In this document: piece after piece, positions 31,857 through 44,505 of the stretch
Numbering within the stretch: position 1 is the first letter of the stretch
Layout: each line of letters opens with the position of its first letter
From: Fallopia convolvulus
Taxonomy: Eukaryota; Streptophyta; Magnoliopsida; Caryophyllales; Polygonaceae
Direction of reading: 5' to 3'
Length of the DNA: 64,000 bases
Assembly: GCA_964016875.1 (NCBI GenBank)
Contig: OZ024726.1
Coordinates: 54,367,325-54,431,324, forward strand
Notes under the pieces: generated by a model
The model's input: only the letters and a program-made list of their open reading frames with translations
Databases searched by the model: none
Told to the model about the DNA's origin: nothing
Translations under genes and position numbers: made by a program

Positions 31857-31929
31857 TGGAGATGCGGGGGATCGAACCCCGTGCCTCTCGCATGCAAAGC
31901 GAGCGCTCTACCATTTGAGCTACATCCCC
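31857..31929 (-). tRNA. tRNA-Ala (anticodon UGC)
   Basis: 73 nt on the minus strand: acceptor GGGGATG pairing with CATCTCC (one G-U), D arm AGCTCAAATGGTAGAGC, anticodon arm CTCGC-TTTGCAT-GCGAG, T arm with GGTTCGATCCC, and discriminator A. A and B boxes match the Pol III consensus. T6 follows directly (minus strand 31856-31851). No intron and no encoded CCA. Confidence 0.95.
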
Positions 31930-32798
31930 GTTTTGATAGTTTTACCAGATATTTTATAATTATTATCATAAACAATTAACAGATTTTGCCTTGTAAATTT
32001 TCTTTTGCTCTATATCGGAGTCAGCATTCACTTATAGTGACGAGCACTCGGGTAGATCAGACATAGATAGTCAGATAGAGCCATTGTCAATTGATAGATA
32101 GTTTCGATGGAATGAAAAATCAGTTGTCTTTTGGCGGGTTCTATGACTGGTTTGTGTGGGTTTTGGGTTTTGGTTTGTAATTCTCAGCTGATTACACGAT
32201 TAGTTTGGTCAGAATCGAGTTGCGAGTTATGCTGAATTTTTAGTCGAATCGATCTGTTCAGATGAGTTGTCTCATTTGTATGTCGAGTTGGTTACTACTT
32301 ACTAGTATTGTATGTAGTAATATATTTAATCAGCTTGATGAATGATGAACCCCCTCTCTGTGTATATTGTTTCACCAGATTTTTCACAATAATGGTGATT
32401 CAAATTTCCCTGCTGTATTATATATTATTCGCACAAAATTTTCATGATTGAGAACCATTTTTACCCCAAAAAAAGAGTGGATTATTGTCCAGATAATCAA
32501 ATCTTCTTATGACTTTACATCAAATTATCAAAAGGAGTGGGATTGACAGAAGAAAGAAATGTCTAACAAACCAGGTTCTTCTCAGAACTTGCTAAATCTT
32601 GAAGCACCATTCTCTTATGAAAAAATCTGACCTTCAATCTCCATCGCCGCTTGATAGCAGAGCGAATATAGTAGAATCCCAACTAATGAACTAAACAGAA
32701 TCATTCTTAAAATAATTTTTCATTTTTCAAAACGATGTCCAATTTCACCCCCCTTTCTAGCTTCCCACACATAGGAAGTTCATAAGGAAAAAAACGTT
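31930..32798. other. Spacer between tRNA-Ala and 7SL locus B
   Basis: No gene. Bases 32371-32450 match 22123-22200 upstream of 7SL locus A, so the duplicated block starts here. The remainder shows no recognisable structure. Confidence 0.6.
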
Positions 32799-32840
32799 TC
32801 CCACATCGACAACTTCAAAGCTCCACGTCTTCTTTATATA
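32799..32840 (+). promoter_or_regulatory. USE and TATA promoter of 7SL gene B
   Basis: USE TCCCACATCG at 32799-32808 and TATA TTTATATA at 32833-32840, with the same 24-base spacing as locus A. The predicted start at 32864 is 31 bases after the TATA start, also as in locus A. Confidence 0.78.
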
Positions 32841-32863
32841 TGCACAAGTTACGATGTTATGCC

Positions 32864-33166
32864 GTCGAGCTTGGTAACGTGGGCTTGTAACCCGAGTGGG
32901 GACATTAAGGTGATGGAACCGTGCCTTGAGCTGACTTGGCCGGGTCTGTGGTGGCAATCGCTGGTCCGCCCTCTCCAAGTAGGGAGCTGAGCCGGGTCAC
33001 TTGGGCGAAGGCTCAGGTGACTCGGTTCCTAAAGCGGAGGGCACCGCGTGAGGCTGGTTTCACAGAGCAGCGACTACCTCCCGCTCTTGTCAGTGGAAGG
33101 ATAACTGGCCGGTGCCTCCTCGATCCACTAGTGCCAAGCTTCAGGCAGGCTACGGGACCATCATTT
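32864..33166 (+). ncRNA. 7SL (signal recognition particle) RNA gene, copy B
   Basis: About 303 nt. It keeps GGGCTTGTAACCCGAGTGGGG-type 5' domain sequence, CCGGGTCACTTGGGCGAAGG, GACTCGGTTCCTAAAGCGG, the helix-8 hairpin GGTTTCACAGAGCAGCG with CTACCTCCCGCTCTTGTC, and ends GGACCATCA before T6. The S domain fits the usual plant sequence better than copy A. The 3' strand of the long stem (GCCAAGCTTCAGGCAGGCTACG) is altered compared with the GCCTAGGCGTTCAGGCCC form, which could weaken pairing with the 5' side. Promoter and terminator are intact. Confidence 0.78.
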
Positions 33167-33246
33167 TTTATTTTTTTGACCGAACTCGCCCAATATTCTT
33201 TTTTTGTCTTTGCCATTGGCTCGCCCGGTTCGATCACTGATTTACT

Positions 33247-33412
33247 CCCGGACCAGAGGGAGTTGAACCATGTCTCTTGAGTGAAGGCTAGGGTGACTTG
33301 GTTCCTAAAGCGAAGGGCACCGCAGTTGGTTGGTTTCACAGAGAAACGACTACCTCCCGCTCTTCTCAGTGGAAGGATCATCGAGCATTGTTGGACCATC
33401 ACTTTTTTTAAG
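33247..33412 (+). repeat. Partial 7SL copy after gene B
   Basis: Matches the 7SL interior from GGAGTTGAACCATGTC through AAAGCGAAGGGCACCGCA, GGTTTCACAGAGAAACG and CAGTGGAAGGATCAT to GGACCATCAC and a T7 run. It lacks the 5' domain and the stretch between GGAAGGAT and the end. A pseudogene fragment, parallel to the partial copies after gene A. Confidence 0.7.
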
Positions 33413-33492
33413 CTTTCGTTTTTTTCTAGTTATTTAGATCCGAATCCAAATATATTCACCAGGTAAATTCTTAAATCTCACTTTACATTTCA

Positions 33493-33905
33493 AAAACATG
33501 CATGACTTTGAAGATTTGTGGATCAAGTGGAGAAGAAAGAAGACAATGTAGTCCAGATAGCTCTCAAAGAATGCACAGGTGCAATGAACATGCTCATCGA
33601 CAGCCTAGCTGATGACGGTTTCGGCTCATTTAGGTTATGAGACTGCTAAACAAATGTGGGATGATCTAAATTATTATTATGAAGGTAATGAAAAACTCAA
33701 ACAGACGAGCATAAACAAGGACGAGTCGATATTGGAGATGTTCCATCAATTCTTTATCATCGTACAGAAATTCGCACTACATACTTGTCTGATTTGTTGG
33801 CTAGGCTTGTGGCGATATGACTCCAGAAAGAGTAGTGAAAGACAGTATTCCCAGGCATCATTGACATCGATACAAGATCAATCATACAGTATAAAAGGTA
33901 TTTAA
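33493..33905 (+). pseudogene. Possible retrotransposon gag fragment (UBN2-like)
   Basis: Broken frames read KKEDNVVQIALKE, then TVSAHLGYETAKQMWDDLNY, YYEGNEKLKQTSINKDES and MFHQFFIIVQKFA. The TAKxxWDxLxxxYEG pattern is typical of Ty1/copia gag (UBN2 family). A shift lies near 33610. No LTR or pol is seen near it. It could be a short decayed insertion. Confidence is low because of its length. Confidence 0.35.
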
Positions 33906-34275
33906 TTTGTATATTTTTTGTTCATTGTATATATAGTTGATCAATGTACTTGAATTTCAAGCTGGGTATTTATACGTTCATGTGATTCAATTACTGGAAT
34001 TTTTAAAAAAATAGCTCACACTGCTCCCGGAACTCCACATTATAAACACAACAAAATTGCCACAAAAAGCATGCTCAGATGAGTAACTGTCCAAATTCCT
34101 CACGAAGGAAAAACTAACCAAAACTAAAACTGCTTTTGTTTTTGCTTTTTTTATATTAAGAAACCCTGACATTAACTTAATCCCACTTTGAGAAGCATAT
34201 ATTTAACAATAATGCTTCAGCAATGACAATTCTTATACAACAGGAGCAAACCGAGTATTTCTAGCATTCAAGCTT
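33906..34275. other. AT-rich spacer and 3' region of the oligopeptidase gene
   Basis: No gene is seen. The right part (about 34190-34275) is the likely 3' untranslated region of the minus-strand oligopeptidase gene. Confidence 0.5.
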
Positions 34276-37200
34276 TTAAGCTGCCACGGGCAAGAGACCA
34301 TTGTGGCGAAGAAGTGGCTCTGGTGATGGCTCACGCCCTCTGAATTCCACAAACACCTGCACAGATATTATAATTTTACAGTTTTAACAATGGCATGGTT
34401 GAACCAATTACAGAAAGAGACTCCAAAGACAGTAATTATTTGGTGCTCCTAAACAGACTCACCTCAAGCGGTGCCTTGCCGCCACCAAGAGCGAGAATTG
34501 TCTCCCTGAATTTCTGCCCTGTCGCTCTCACGGCCTGGTAAAACAAAACGAACAAAAAAATGATATGGCTGATTGACCTAAGATTTCGTAAAAAGGCCAT
34601 TGACATTGTTGATCCCTATAGCAGACGAATTAAAGGCAATATCTTGTAAAACTTAGTTATTTAAGCCTTATTTTCAGAAATTCACATAGTAGGCGAACAT
34701 GTAGTGTAGACTGTAGACATACCTCATCATTGTCCAACCCAACATCTTCGAAAGCTGAAAAGGCATCAGCAGATAATACCTCTGCCCACTGCAAATTTAC
34801 AAAGTTACTTTCAGAATTTCACAAGAAGCAAACAGCACATTTGTCCAGTTGGAAATAATAAATGGTTAAAAAACAAGCGAAATGAAATAATTTTCTGCAT
34901 TTTTTTTTCATCCAGAAAACTGAAATACTTGCGTACTTGTGAGTTATGATCCTTAATTTTGAAACAACAATAGGTTTCACTTGTTTTATTTCTTAAAACA
35001 TGAATGGCAGAAATTTTACGATGATATATGAATTGAAAAATTATTGCAACCAGTAACTTTAGAGCAGCTCTAAAACAAAAATTAAAACAATATGAACTTC
35101 TCAAGACCGATAGTGAAAAGACATACCTTATAACTATAGTAACCGGCAGCATATCCACCTGACAATTAAAGTTCCAAAAAAGACAAATTAGCTAGTACGT
35201 GATACTAGACTCAAGCTAAACTAAATTTTGCTCCATTGTAATAAGGGAAAAAACCTGCAAATATATGGCTGAAACTACAAAGGAAGCGATCCTCGGCCAA
35301 AGGAGGAATCACTTGTGTCTTCTGGGAAACTCTTTGATCAACATCATAAATGGACTCTGATCCTCCAGGAATGAATGTACTATGCAGCTCCAAATCCAAT
35401 GTAGCAAATTTCAACTGTATAATTATGACAAAAGCAAAAAATAATAACAGGTAAACACCTGACCTAACAAGTATCAAATCCTTCCCATCAAAGGTTAAAT
35501 CTCATCACTTTTCAGGTTATCTTTCCAAGCATCACCCCCCCCCACCCACCCCACCCACCCCACCAAGCAGATAATTTTCTTCTTTTTTATATGTATCAGT
35601 ATCATTCTTCTTGAACATTACAAAAGAAAACCAGATTTTAAACAACCAAAGACAAAAAAATTGATTATTTGTTGAACAAGTAAATATGCAAAACCAGTGA
35701 CTTCACCCATATACAACCTAGACAGCAGCCAATTAATTATATTTGATTATTACCAATATTAATAAAAAAAATAAACAAAGATGAGATATGACCTGCCGAA
35801 GGCTAAGGTAGCCTGCAAAATAAGTCCGTGCTGCAAGGAGCTTCTGATACACTTCTTCTGGAAGGCACTCTCCAGTTTCATAATGCTTTGCAATGCTCAT
35901 CAGTGTGTCCCTGCAATCCCAAGCAATAGCTAAAGTAAACTACTACTCATGGACTGAAGTTACGAGCATGATAAGTTCAGTAGAATCTAGAGCTTCCATA
36001 GTGAGTGATTAAGTCCCCATTTTCAGATCAAAAAAGAAACTCAGATATGCAAAAGGTTAAGTTGTTCAATAACACCCAGTCTAAAAAAGTCAACTGACTC
36101 ATTTGTCCATTGCTACTCCCATAAATAAATATATAAAACCTATTATTAACATTTTGAGGAAGATAAAGCCAAATATTTGAGCCCACCACTACAAGGAAAC
36201 AGGCTATATTACCTATGGTAACACCAATTTTCCATGAATTGAGAGGGAAGTTCAACAGCATCCCACTCTACCCCTCGAATGCCAGCAACAAGACCTTCAT
36301 CTTGCTTGGTTAGCATATGCTGAAGCGCATGACCAAATTCATGGAAGACAGTCTCAACCTGGAAACGAGCCATTAAAAATCATAACCAAAAACCAGAAGC
36401 TCTATCATGACTGCACTTTGACCATTTGAAATGATTTGGAGCAAGTCGTGTGATTGTTACATGATCAGATAATGCCAAGCATATAGCATTACTATAACTG
36501 AATTTGCTATCCGACACTTCTGATGAGGTTTGCCAATGGAAACATATACACATTCAAATTCTTATCCTAAGTCAAGAAAAAATCAGATAACAACTCATAA
36601 AGCTGACAAACAATAACATTGTCAACAAGTCAAATAAAGTACTGATATGTATCACTTCATGCTACATAATGTACGAATGTACGATGAGGTTTAAAAATGT
36701 TTTTCACCTAAAAGATAAAAACACCCAACTCCTGATTCATTCATGGAACTAATTTAGGATATATAGACAAGGAAGAATGTAGTTCATGTAGCCTTACTGC
36801 AATATTGGGAAAAACCCTGATAGAGCCCACTCAAGGAGAATCTCTCTTGAGGAAACCACTCTTAGGCAAGTATCTCACCAAGAGGAATTGATGAAGGAAG
36901 ACTTCTGATTTTTATTAAAATTCTGAACGTAAATACAAGAACTCCTAGATAAGGCCTTATATAGAGGCAACTAAAGACATAAAAGGAACTTACAAGGATA
37001 ACATAGATCTTTCTACTGCTAAGAATAAAGAAATAAGATAATGATAGACTATCCTAAGAAAATAAGGATATATTTCCTAAAATAAAAGATAATAGACTCA
37101 AATAAAAGATAATAGACTAATTTAACTACTTAAATTTAGCTAGGATCATATCAAACCCTAAGAAGTCCAAAACATTGGTAGAGAATAGTTTAACATCACC

Positions 37201-40200
37201 TTTACATTTGAATTTTGCATTACTCAAGTTTCAACCACAAGTTCCAAAACCTCTGTTAATGTTTCAGACGTTTCACCTTCACTCTATGTCATTTAACATG
37301 GAATCTAAATAAGTTTATTTGCTCAAATACCTGTTAATGAAGTTTAATGGACTTTGTAGTTGTCATTTGAGTGATATAAGGTTGCAAAGATTTGGATATT
37401 CCAATGATATTTTTCCAATTATTATGATATGATACATGTAAATTTGAGATTAGAATGGTATTGTAGGGTTTCAGCCTAGTATTTGCACGTCAATCTAACG
37501 AAATCAGAAAAGAAAAAAAATCACCCAAAGCATGCAAAGCCTCCCTACAGAACAAAGGTAGTTAGCACTTAGCAGTTGGTTTCTCAATCTTATGTCATTG
37601 CTAGATACAGGGCTAATAATCAATCTTACTTCACGGAATGTCATCAGGCTCGGCTTGCTTCCAACTGGTGGAGATTGGTTACACACCATATGAGCAATGG
37701 GCAGTCTCACTGAGGAACCATCACGTGAGCATACATAACTACGAGAGACAACCTCATCCATCCATGCACCACCTCGTTTCTCAGATGGCCGAGTGTATGG
37801 ATCAAAATAGAAATATGCAATTGGGATTCCGGAAGAGGAATCCTTGACACGATAGAATCTGACATCGCTGTTCCAGACCTGAAAAGTAAAGATCACTCTT
37901 TCAATCAGACAAGAAAGCCTATTATTCATTTGATAATAGAAGAATGCATCAACACCACAGTGTCAACTTACGGGAGCTAGACCATCAGCAGGTTCGATAT
38001 CAACTTTAAACAACTTTTTCGCTAAAGCAAATAATCCATCCATAATGTTTGGCAGGGAGAAGTATGGACGCAACTCCTCCTATAGAAGTCAAAATCAATA
38101 ACCATAATGACAGATATTTTAGGCTTTTAGCTAATAAAGTAACTAAAGGCACTGCATATTGCATTAAAGAAAAGGATAAAAAGCAATTATGATTCACAAA
38201 AAATGCCTAACACTTGTAGCATTTAAAAGTTCAATTCCTTTCATACAAAAGTGTGAGACTTCAAGCACAACTTCAACAAAGAGGGAGAGAAAACTAACCT
38301 CATTTATGTCATACTTGGACTCGCGAAGCCTTTCACTCCAAAAAGTAATATCCCAAAGGGCTAGGTTATCAGCCTCCACCGCACCTTGCTCCTTGGCAAA
38401 ACTTTTCAAGTCCTTCACATCTGGATGATGATAAGGAGTGAGAGAAGTAAAGACAAACCGGAAATGCAAATCAGGGATACCTACAGTAATAAGCTCTAAC
38501 AACAAACACAGTAACGAACATCATCATGGACCTGAAAGATTAATTAATGGTGCTACCATGGGTCTAGTAGGCATTAATATGAGCAAGTAAATTTCAAAAT
38601 ATTTCCATTTTCACATGTGACTTCCACGAATATAATCTTTCAGAAATCCATTAAACAACCTTTTAATGACCTACTAGCAGTTGATGATCAAAATTTTCAG
38701 TACGAGCTAAAATGTAGAAATGTTAACTGTGATAATATAATAATGAGGCTTGATGGATATTCTGCTGAATAAGGAAGAAATCCAGAAGCAGATAACACAA
38801 GTTATTCAGGCAAGACATGTGATGTACAATATTAGAATGCATAGAGATACCTTGAAGTGCACGATCCCAAGATGCAACACGAAGCTTTTCGAGAAGTTCT
38901 TGTGCTTTGTCAATAGTAGCCATTTTCATTGACATGCTCACCTACAATAATTTTAGTCAGGACTAAGGCACAAAATACTTAAATTTTTATTTAATTTAGT
39001 CATACCTCAGCAAAATTGTTGTAACCAAGAAGTTTGGCTTTTTCCAATCTAAGCTTTAATATCTGGTCGATCAATTGAGTATTATCAAGATCACCACTAG
39101 ATGCACGAGTCACAAAAGCACGGTATACTTCCTCCCGCAATTGTCGATTTCTAGCATGTTGCATGACTGACATGTAACTTGGAGCATCTAGAGTGATAAC
39201 CCATGGTCCATTTTCGGCAGTGGCATTTTCATGTCCCTGTTATAAACATCAAAAAAGTTGGGACGCTATTACATGTATTAAACTTTGGAGTTGCATTTAT
39301 TGAAGGTTGAGCAAAAAATATACTTTGGACACAGCTGATTGAGCAGCAAGCTGCAGCGCAGTACTTGGTAGTCCATCAACATCTTTCTTATCTGTTAAAA
39401 GTTTCTCAAACTTCTTCGTAGCATCCAAAACGTTTTCACTGAACTTTTGAGACAGCCTTTCCAATTCCTGTAACAGAGTATGACCAACAATACCAGCAAA
39501 GAAATTGCAAGAAGTGAATTAATAAAAAGAAGCCAAAAACTATGAACTCTTCTATTCTAACACTTCCTTATAAAACATTCAATTTTAGAACCTCCATAAT
39601 ATCAACTAACATTAGAATAAATGCCACCAACCCAGGTCTCAGTTTCAGATTTATTATATGGATGATCTAGCTTTGAGTACTTGCACTTATGCAGAGCTTT
39701 AGTTGTACAGCTTCAGGTATATATTTTATGCTACATCAAGAATGATGTCTAAAACATTTCTACATCCAAGATCCCATTTGCCACCTAAGTAGAAAGTAGC
39801 TATACCTTCAGTACATTAAAGTGCAAATGTTCTGAGACAGAGGTTTTGGTGTATATAGTTAATTAGTAACTATTTATATCTTCAAATGCTTGAATAACAT
39901 GACAAGAGGGGGAAAAAATGAGGGCCACAGACAAACCTGCTGAATTTTGTTAAATTCTTCTCTTTTGTCATCTTCAAGGGAAACACCATTAAGGATCGCC
40001 TCCTTGATTTGGGCTGCGAAGGCACACAGTTAAACTGAATAAGCCATTTAAAAAATGAAATTTCTTAATCTCAACCGCACATTGAAAAGAAAATCCTGCA
40101 GAAATTTGCATTGATAGGATGTTGATACTCTCTACTAAGTATCCTAAGGACCCCAAGATTGCATCTTTAGCAATCGTATTGATAAGATAGTACAGAAAAA

Positions 40201-41212
40201 AAAAACACTAGAAATATCTCTGAAACAAAAGTATTGTAAAAAAAAAGGCAACGTGAAGAATGGGGCAGTCAAACACTCACATTCGACAATCCTCTTCCGA
40301 GAGTTACTCAGCTGCTTCCAATCAGAAGATTCTTTGATAGATTTAAACGCATTGTAAATGGGCTTGCTTTGGCCTAACCTGAGCTCAAACTTCACCTTCT
40401 CTGGCTACAAAATTCAAAATATATTTGCAGCAATGCTTAAGATAAGAATCCAGGATAGATATGGTTGCGCTAATTAATAAAAAAAAAACAATTACAGATC
40501 AGGATCGATGTAGACGCAATAATCAGAATGCGATAGAGCAATGCAATCTGCAGAAGCAGAAGCAAACCTGGACTTCCTCAATGGCAGATCGAAGCTCAGC
40601 GGAATCCTTGACAGCTTTGAGATGATTGATCATCCCCCAAACAACGGCCAATCTGTCAACGATCTTCTCCAAGGGAACGACCAGCTTGGGCCAAGAAGGC
40701 TCCACGTTCGCTTCCAATTCTTCCAATTGAGATTCCTGGCAAACGAAACCAAAAAACACCAAACATTAACATACATCGAAGAAGAAGCCAAAAGTAAAAA
40801 TAGAGAAGAAAGAGATAGCAGGATTGCATACGAGATCTTTCAGCAATGCACGAATCCCAGGGCGAACATGGTCGGCTGTAACGGAGTCGAAAGGAGGGAA
40901 ATCGAAGCCCTGGAGAAGAGGATTAGAGTTAGGGTTAGATGCGTCGATGGCTGTGTCCACGGAAGCCATGGATGACGATGAGAAAGAGGATAAGAATGGT
41001 GAAAGAGTAGTGAATCGGCGGATTTTGGCGAGAGATTGGAAGTAGGAGGAGGAGGATGACCAGAGATGGTTGAGATTGAAAGAGGAAGAAGAAGGGCGAG
41101 AGAGAGTGAGAAGGCGTGTGGGAGGAGGAGAGCGCTTGGGGATGTAAAGATGGGGGACGGAAAAGAAGCGAGCACGAGGACGATACAGGCTAGGAATTAT
41201 ACAGGTCGCCAT
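34276..41212 (-). CDS. OOP/TOP1: Organellar oligopeptidase A / thimet oligopeptidase (M3 peptidase), 17 exons
   Basis: Exons, 5' to 3' on the minus strand: 41212-40832, 40735-40568, 40404-40281, 40013-39937, 39467-39324, 39236-39006, 38941-38851, 38420-38299, 38079-37972, 37878-37630, 36358-36213, 35910-35793, 35414-35255, 35158-35127, 34788-34723, 34534-34463, 34356-34276. All introns are GT-AG and the frame stays open: 789 residues, close to the length known for Arabidopsis TOP1. The first ~80 residues are Ser/Arg/Pro-rich (MATCIIPSLYRPRARFF), a dual plastid/mitochondrial transit peptide type; a second Met (MASVDTAID) could start a cytosolic form. The zinc site HEFGH is at residues 571-575, with the third ligand expected in ELPSQ downstream. 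The enzyme degrades transit peptides and other short peptides in organelles. It looks intact. Confidence 0.95.
35536..35567. repeat. C-rich low-complexity tract in intron 12
   Basis: A CACCC/CCCC run of about 30 bases between exons at 35414 and 35793. Likely no function; possibly prone to sequencing error. Confidence 0.6.
36818..37153 (-). mobile_element. Solo LTR in intron 10 of the oligopeptidase gene
   Basis: 336 bp with TGATAGAG...CATATCA ends (minus-strand reading TGATATG...TCTATCA), flanked by AACCC at 36813-36817 and 37154-37158. On the minus strand a TATA-like CTATATAAGG and a downstream poly(A)-like AATAAAAA are in LTR order. No internal region remains, so it is the product of LTR-LTR recombination. 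It explains why this intron (36359-37629) is far longer than the others. Confidence 0.8.
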
Positions 41213-44060
41213 GACCAAACAGGATAATTGAAGCAAAATAAAACGCCAGCGTATTTGCATTGCTTCTGTGTCCGTGAATTTGATGGACTCAAGTCCAAAA
41301 TATCGCGACTCTCGTTTTGATGTTTGCATGTCATTTTATTTCTTGCTATAGCAATTTTGACTAATGTGTAAAACACTCAAGGATAATCTACCGAGTCAAA
41401 ACTTGCTGTGTAAAACATACTCAATTTGATGCCAGTATGCGATCTCTAGTGATTACTGATTACTAGTTGGGATTCGGTCTAAAACCGGACCAGACTGGAC
41501 TGAACCGGATCGGGACTAGACCGGGACCGACTTTTATAAAAAAAATCACCCCATTCCTTAAGTGCATGTTTCACATTTGTCGATCTTTTTTCGGTCGAAA
41601 ATTATGTCAATCCTTTAGGGTGCACTTGAAAAGTGCTTGCTTACATTTTGAGTTCATTGGTCAACATCCTTAAAAGTGATTGTTTATATGGTTTGGTTGA
41701 TTTTCGATATTGGCATGAAAGTGTAGGAAATTTAATTGTACACTCTTTTAAAATTTTGTCATGTGTCAGATGAAAACAATTTATTAAAAGTTTATTAATA
41801 TGTCTTGGAAATACAAAAATGTTTTACTCTTCTACCCCTAGGCCTAAACCCTCCGCAATTAATTACTTTAGGATGATCTTTCGGCTCCCAGACCGTCGCT
41901 TGTGCAGTTGTGCTAGCGCTGACGCTGAGATCGGAGCACCGCCATGAGATACAACCCAAACAAGGGGATGCCAAATCCATGGCAAGAGAAGACTTATCTG
42001 TTTGACTTAATACAGGCCACCCAATTCTTCACCCAATCTTTCAAATCATCTCTTTCTTCTTCCATAGTAATTCCTCCATCATTTCTCTACTAAAACGTTG
42101 TCTAGTTCATCACTACAGTATTTATTTTGGACAATTCCAAGCAAACAGTTCCCCGGTCTTGAAAAAAATAAAACAAGGTTGAAGAGGGGTGGTATCAATT
42201 ACAAAGTAAGGGCGGTATGCTATAGAGGATCTCGGTGGTGGGAGGCGGCGGAAACAACGAGGTCGGAGAGGACGACAAAGAAGGTGGGGTTCATATAAGG
42301 AGGCGGCAATGGTTGGCATGTTTAGAAAAATCAGGGATTTGGGTAAACAGGGAACTATAGGAATTTATATTTAAATTAATTAAGCAGAGGGAGAAGAGGG
42401 TAAAATGATTTTTGTATTTAATTTTAATTAAGGAGAGGGGGTGTTCTTTAATTATCTCACTGCCATGTGTAAGTAAGTGTAGGATTAAATCCTACACCTA
42501 GTGTCATTGTATCATAGTCCTTTCAAGCAAGTAGGAGTGCAGGTTGTCAATGTTTTCCAAACTTCTATGCTCAACTACATGTATAGGCAGACCTAGGAGG
42601 CTTGAGAGGGCTTGTGCCCTCCCTTTAGTTAAGGCATATATATTGGCGAAACTGAACTCGGTTTTACCGCAATTTCAATAAAAGAAAAAAAGAAAAATAT
42701 GTGAAATCGGTGCAATGATCTTCGCAAGACGAAATTCCACCATTGGGTTTCACTATAAGAGGAGAAATTTGTTTGACCAATTGGAGTGTGCCAAGTGGCA
42801 CTCCTTTTGACTAATTAAGCTTAGATTAGTATTTGATTATTTTAACCAATTTTAAATTAATTATAATTGAATTAAATTATACTATAATTAATAAAAAAAA
42901 ATTATCTATCTATAGATATCAATTTTGTATATATTTGATTCACTTTAAAATTAAATTGGTTTTTTGGGTTGATTATGGTCTTATGGGTAAACAAACACAT
43001 ATTAACTATTTTTAAAATAACTGATGGTTTTAACTTACAAAAATTATATTAAATTCATAACTTTTTGTCTAATTTATTTTGCACCAATTTTATATATATT
43101 TAAATAATTCATGACAACGATGATGATGATGATGGAGCTGATGATGGAGATTATGAAGATGATGAGAGCATGTTGTTTCGTTAATTTATTTAAGTATTTT
43201 GTTATGTGTTTTGATTTATGTTGTGTTTGATATTATGGTTTTGTTAATGATGACGAAGAAGATTATATCGTCGAAAACCGCGTTATTGACAAATTAGCCA
43301 AATTTAAATTTATATTCATAACTTTTTTATCTATCCATAGATACCGTGGAAAGACGTCTTGTCGTTGGAATGATTTTCGATTTTGGAGCCTTCTCACCGG
43401 TCTAAGGTCTATTTTTTACGAGAGGCTAGATGATGCCGAGTGGGATAGCAGGAATAGGCAGCGGAATTCATGAGGAGTTGTCGGGAAAGAAGGTACAGAG
43501 GAATGAGAGCGGCAATGTAGAAAAAGACGTTGATGGATTAGGCCAGGAACCAAGAAAAGTTTACATTATTTTTCTATAGCTTCAATATTGTATTAGAATA
43601 AGGAAAATCCCCCTTAGGACTTACCTTTTCACTAATCAAACATATATAAAACAAGGATACAATCATTTTGGTTACAACCAAATCATATCTAATATCATTC
43701 ATGTTATCAATCAATGTTTTGTAAATACTCAATCTGTTAGAAAATATTTGATGTTTGAGCCCGTTTCCTTGTTAGAGAATATTTTATGTTCTTCAATTTT
43801 ATGCATGTCTTGTTCCAAATTACCCTTTAACAAACTATTCCTTAAATGAAAATCAATGTATTTTTATTATTGAGTATCTTTTTGGATTTAGAATCTTGTA
43901 AAAAATAAAATAATTTAATTAAGGGTAATTATGTAAAATAATAAGGATTCTTAATTTTGGTCAACATTTAGCCAATTTTGACCCATTATTAGCAAGGGAG
44001 CTTGGGCGACGGCCCAAGGCCCATCGGAGATGGGCCAACCTAGCTTTTTAAGTATATATG
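41213..44060. other. Intergenic AT-rich region, no gene supported
   Basis: Bases 41213-41300 are the likely promoter and 5' leader of the oligopeptidase gene. 41465-41540 has GGxxCGG/ACCGG short repeats. 41870-42300 is less AT-rich and has short open frames on both strands without known motifs. 43110-43175 is a GAT/GAA-rich stretch that reads as Asp/Glu-rich on the plus strand (DDDDDGADDGDYEDDES then stop), possibly the last codons of a decayed transposase. Otherwise nothing is recognised. Confidence 0.5.
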
Positions 44061-44063
44061 TGT

Positions 44064-44505
44064 GTATTTTAGTTTTTTTTTTCTTTTTTTTTGTAAAGGG
44101 CACTGCCCACGAAAGTCGAACCAAAGACTTTTGTCTACTACTCTCTCTGTCCCCTTTTGTTTTCCACAAGGACAAATTTCACGCTTATTAAGAGAAGGTA
44201 TAAAGTGTTATTGGTAAATGGGAAAGTTGAATAATGGGGGTAAAAAATGAGATTAAAGGAGGATTGTTTTGTAATTTAATAAATGTAAGAAGTTAAAAAG
44301 AGATAAAGTAGATGAAAAAGTTGGATAAAATTGATAAAAGTGATATTGAGTAGGGGTAATATAGTAAAAAAAATGTAGTTATAAAAGGAAAGAAGAGAAA
44401 ATATGACAAATATTTCAGGACACCCGATAAAGAATAGTGGACAAATAAAAGGGGACGGAGAGTACTTTAGAGGTTTAACTGATTGACTGAATGCTCGAAG
44501 GTTTT
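44064..44505 (-). mobile_element. SINE-like retroposon on the minus strand, split by a MITE
   Basis: Read on the minus strand, the part right of the MITE (44503-44465: CCTTCGAGCATTCAGTCAATC, AGTTAAACCTCTAAAG) continues at 44140-44064 with GACAAAAGTCTTTGGTTCGACTTTC, a B-box-like GGTTCGACTTTC, CAGTGCCCTTTAC and an A-rich tail (A9GA8). The A-box half is not clear. It resembles tRNA-derived plant SINEs. The MITE TA sits at the junction. Confidence 0.4.
44141..44462. mobile_element. Stowaway-like MITE
   Basis: Left terminus CTCTCTCTGTCCCCTTTTGT and right terminus (other strand) CTCTCCGTCCCCTTTTATTT. TA at 44139-44140 and 44463-44464. 322 bp, AT-rich inside, no coding. Inserted in the SINE-like sequence above. 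Confidence 0.82.

Noticed and set aside
31726..31914. Small minus-strand ORF over the tRNA
   Set aside because: It overlaps the tRNA-Ala gene and has no coding features.
37504..37929. Stand-alone small gene
   Set aside because: It is exon 10 of the oligopeptidase plus intron read-through.
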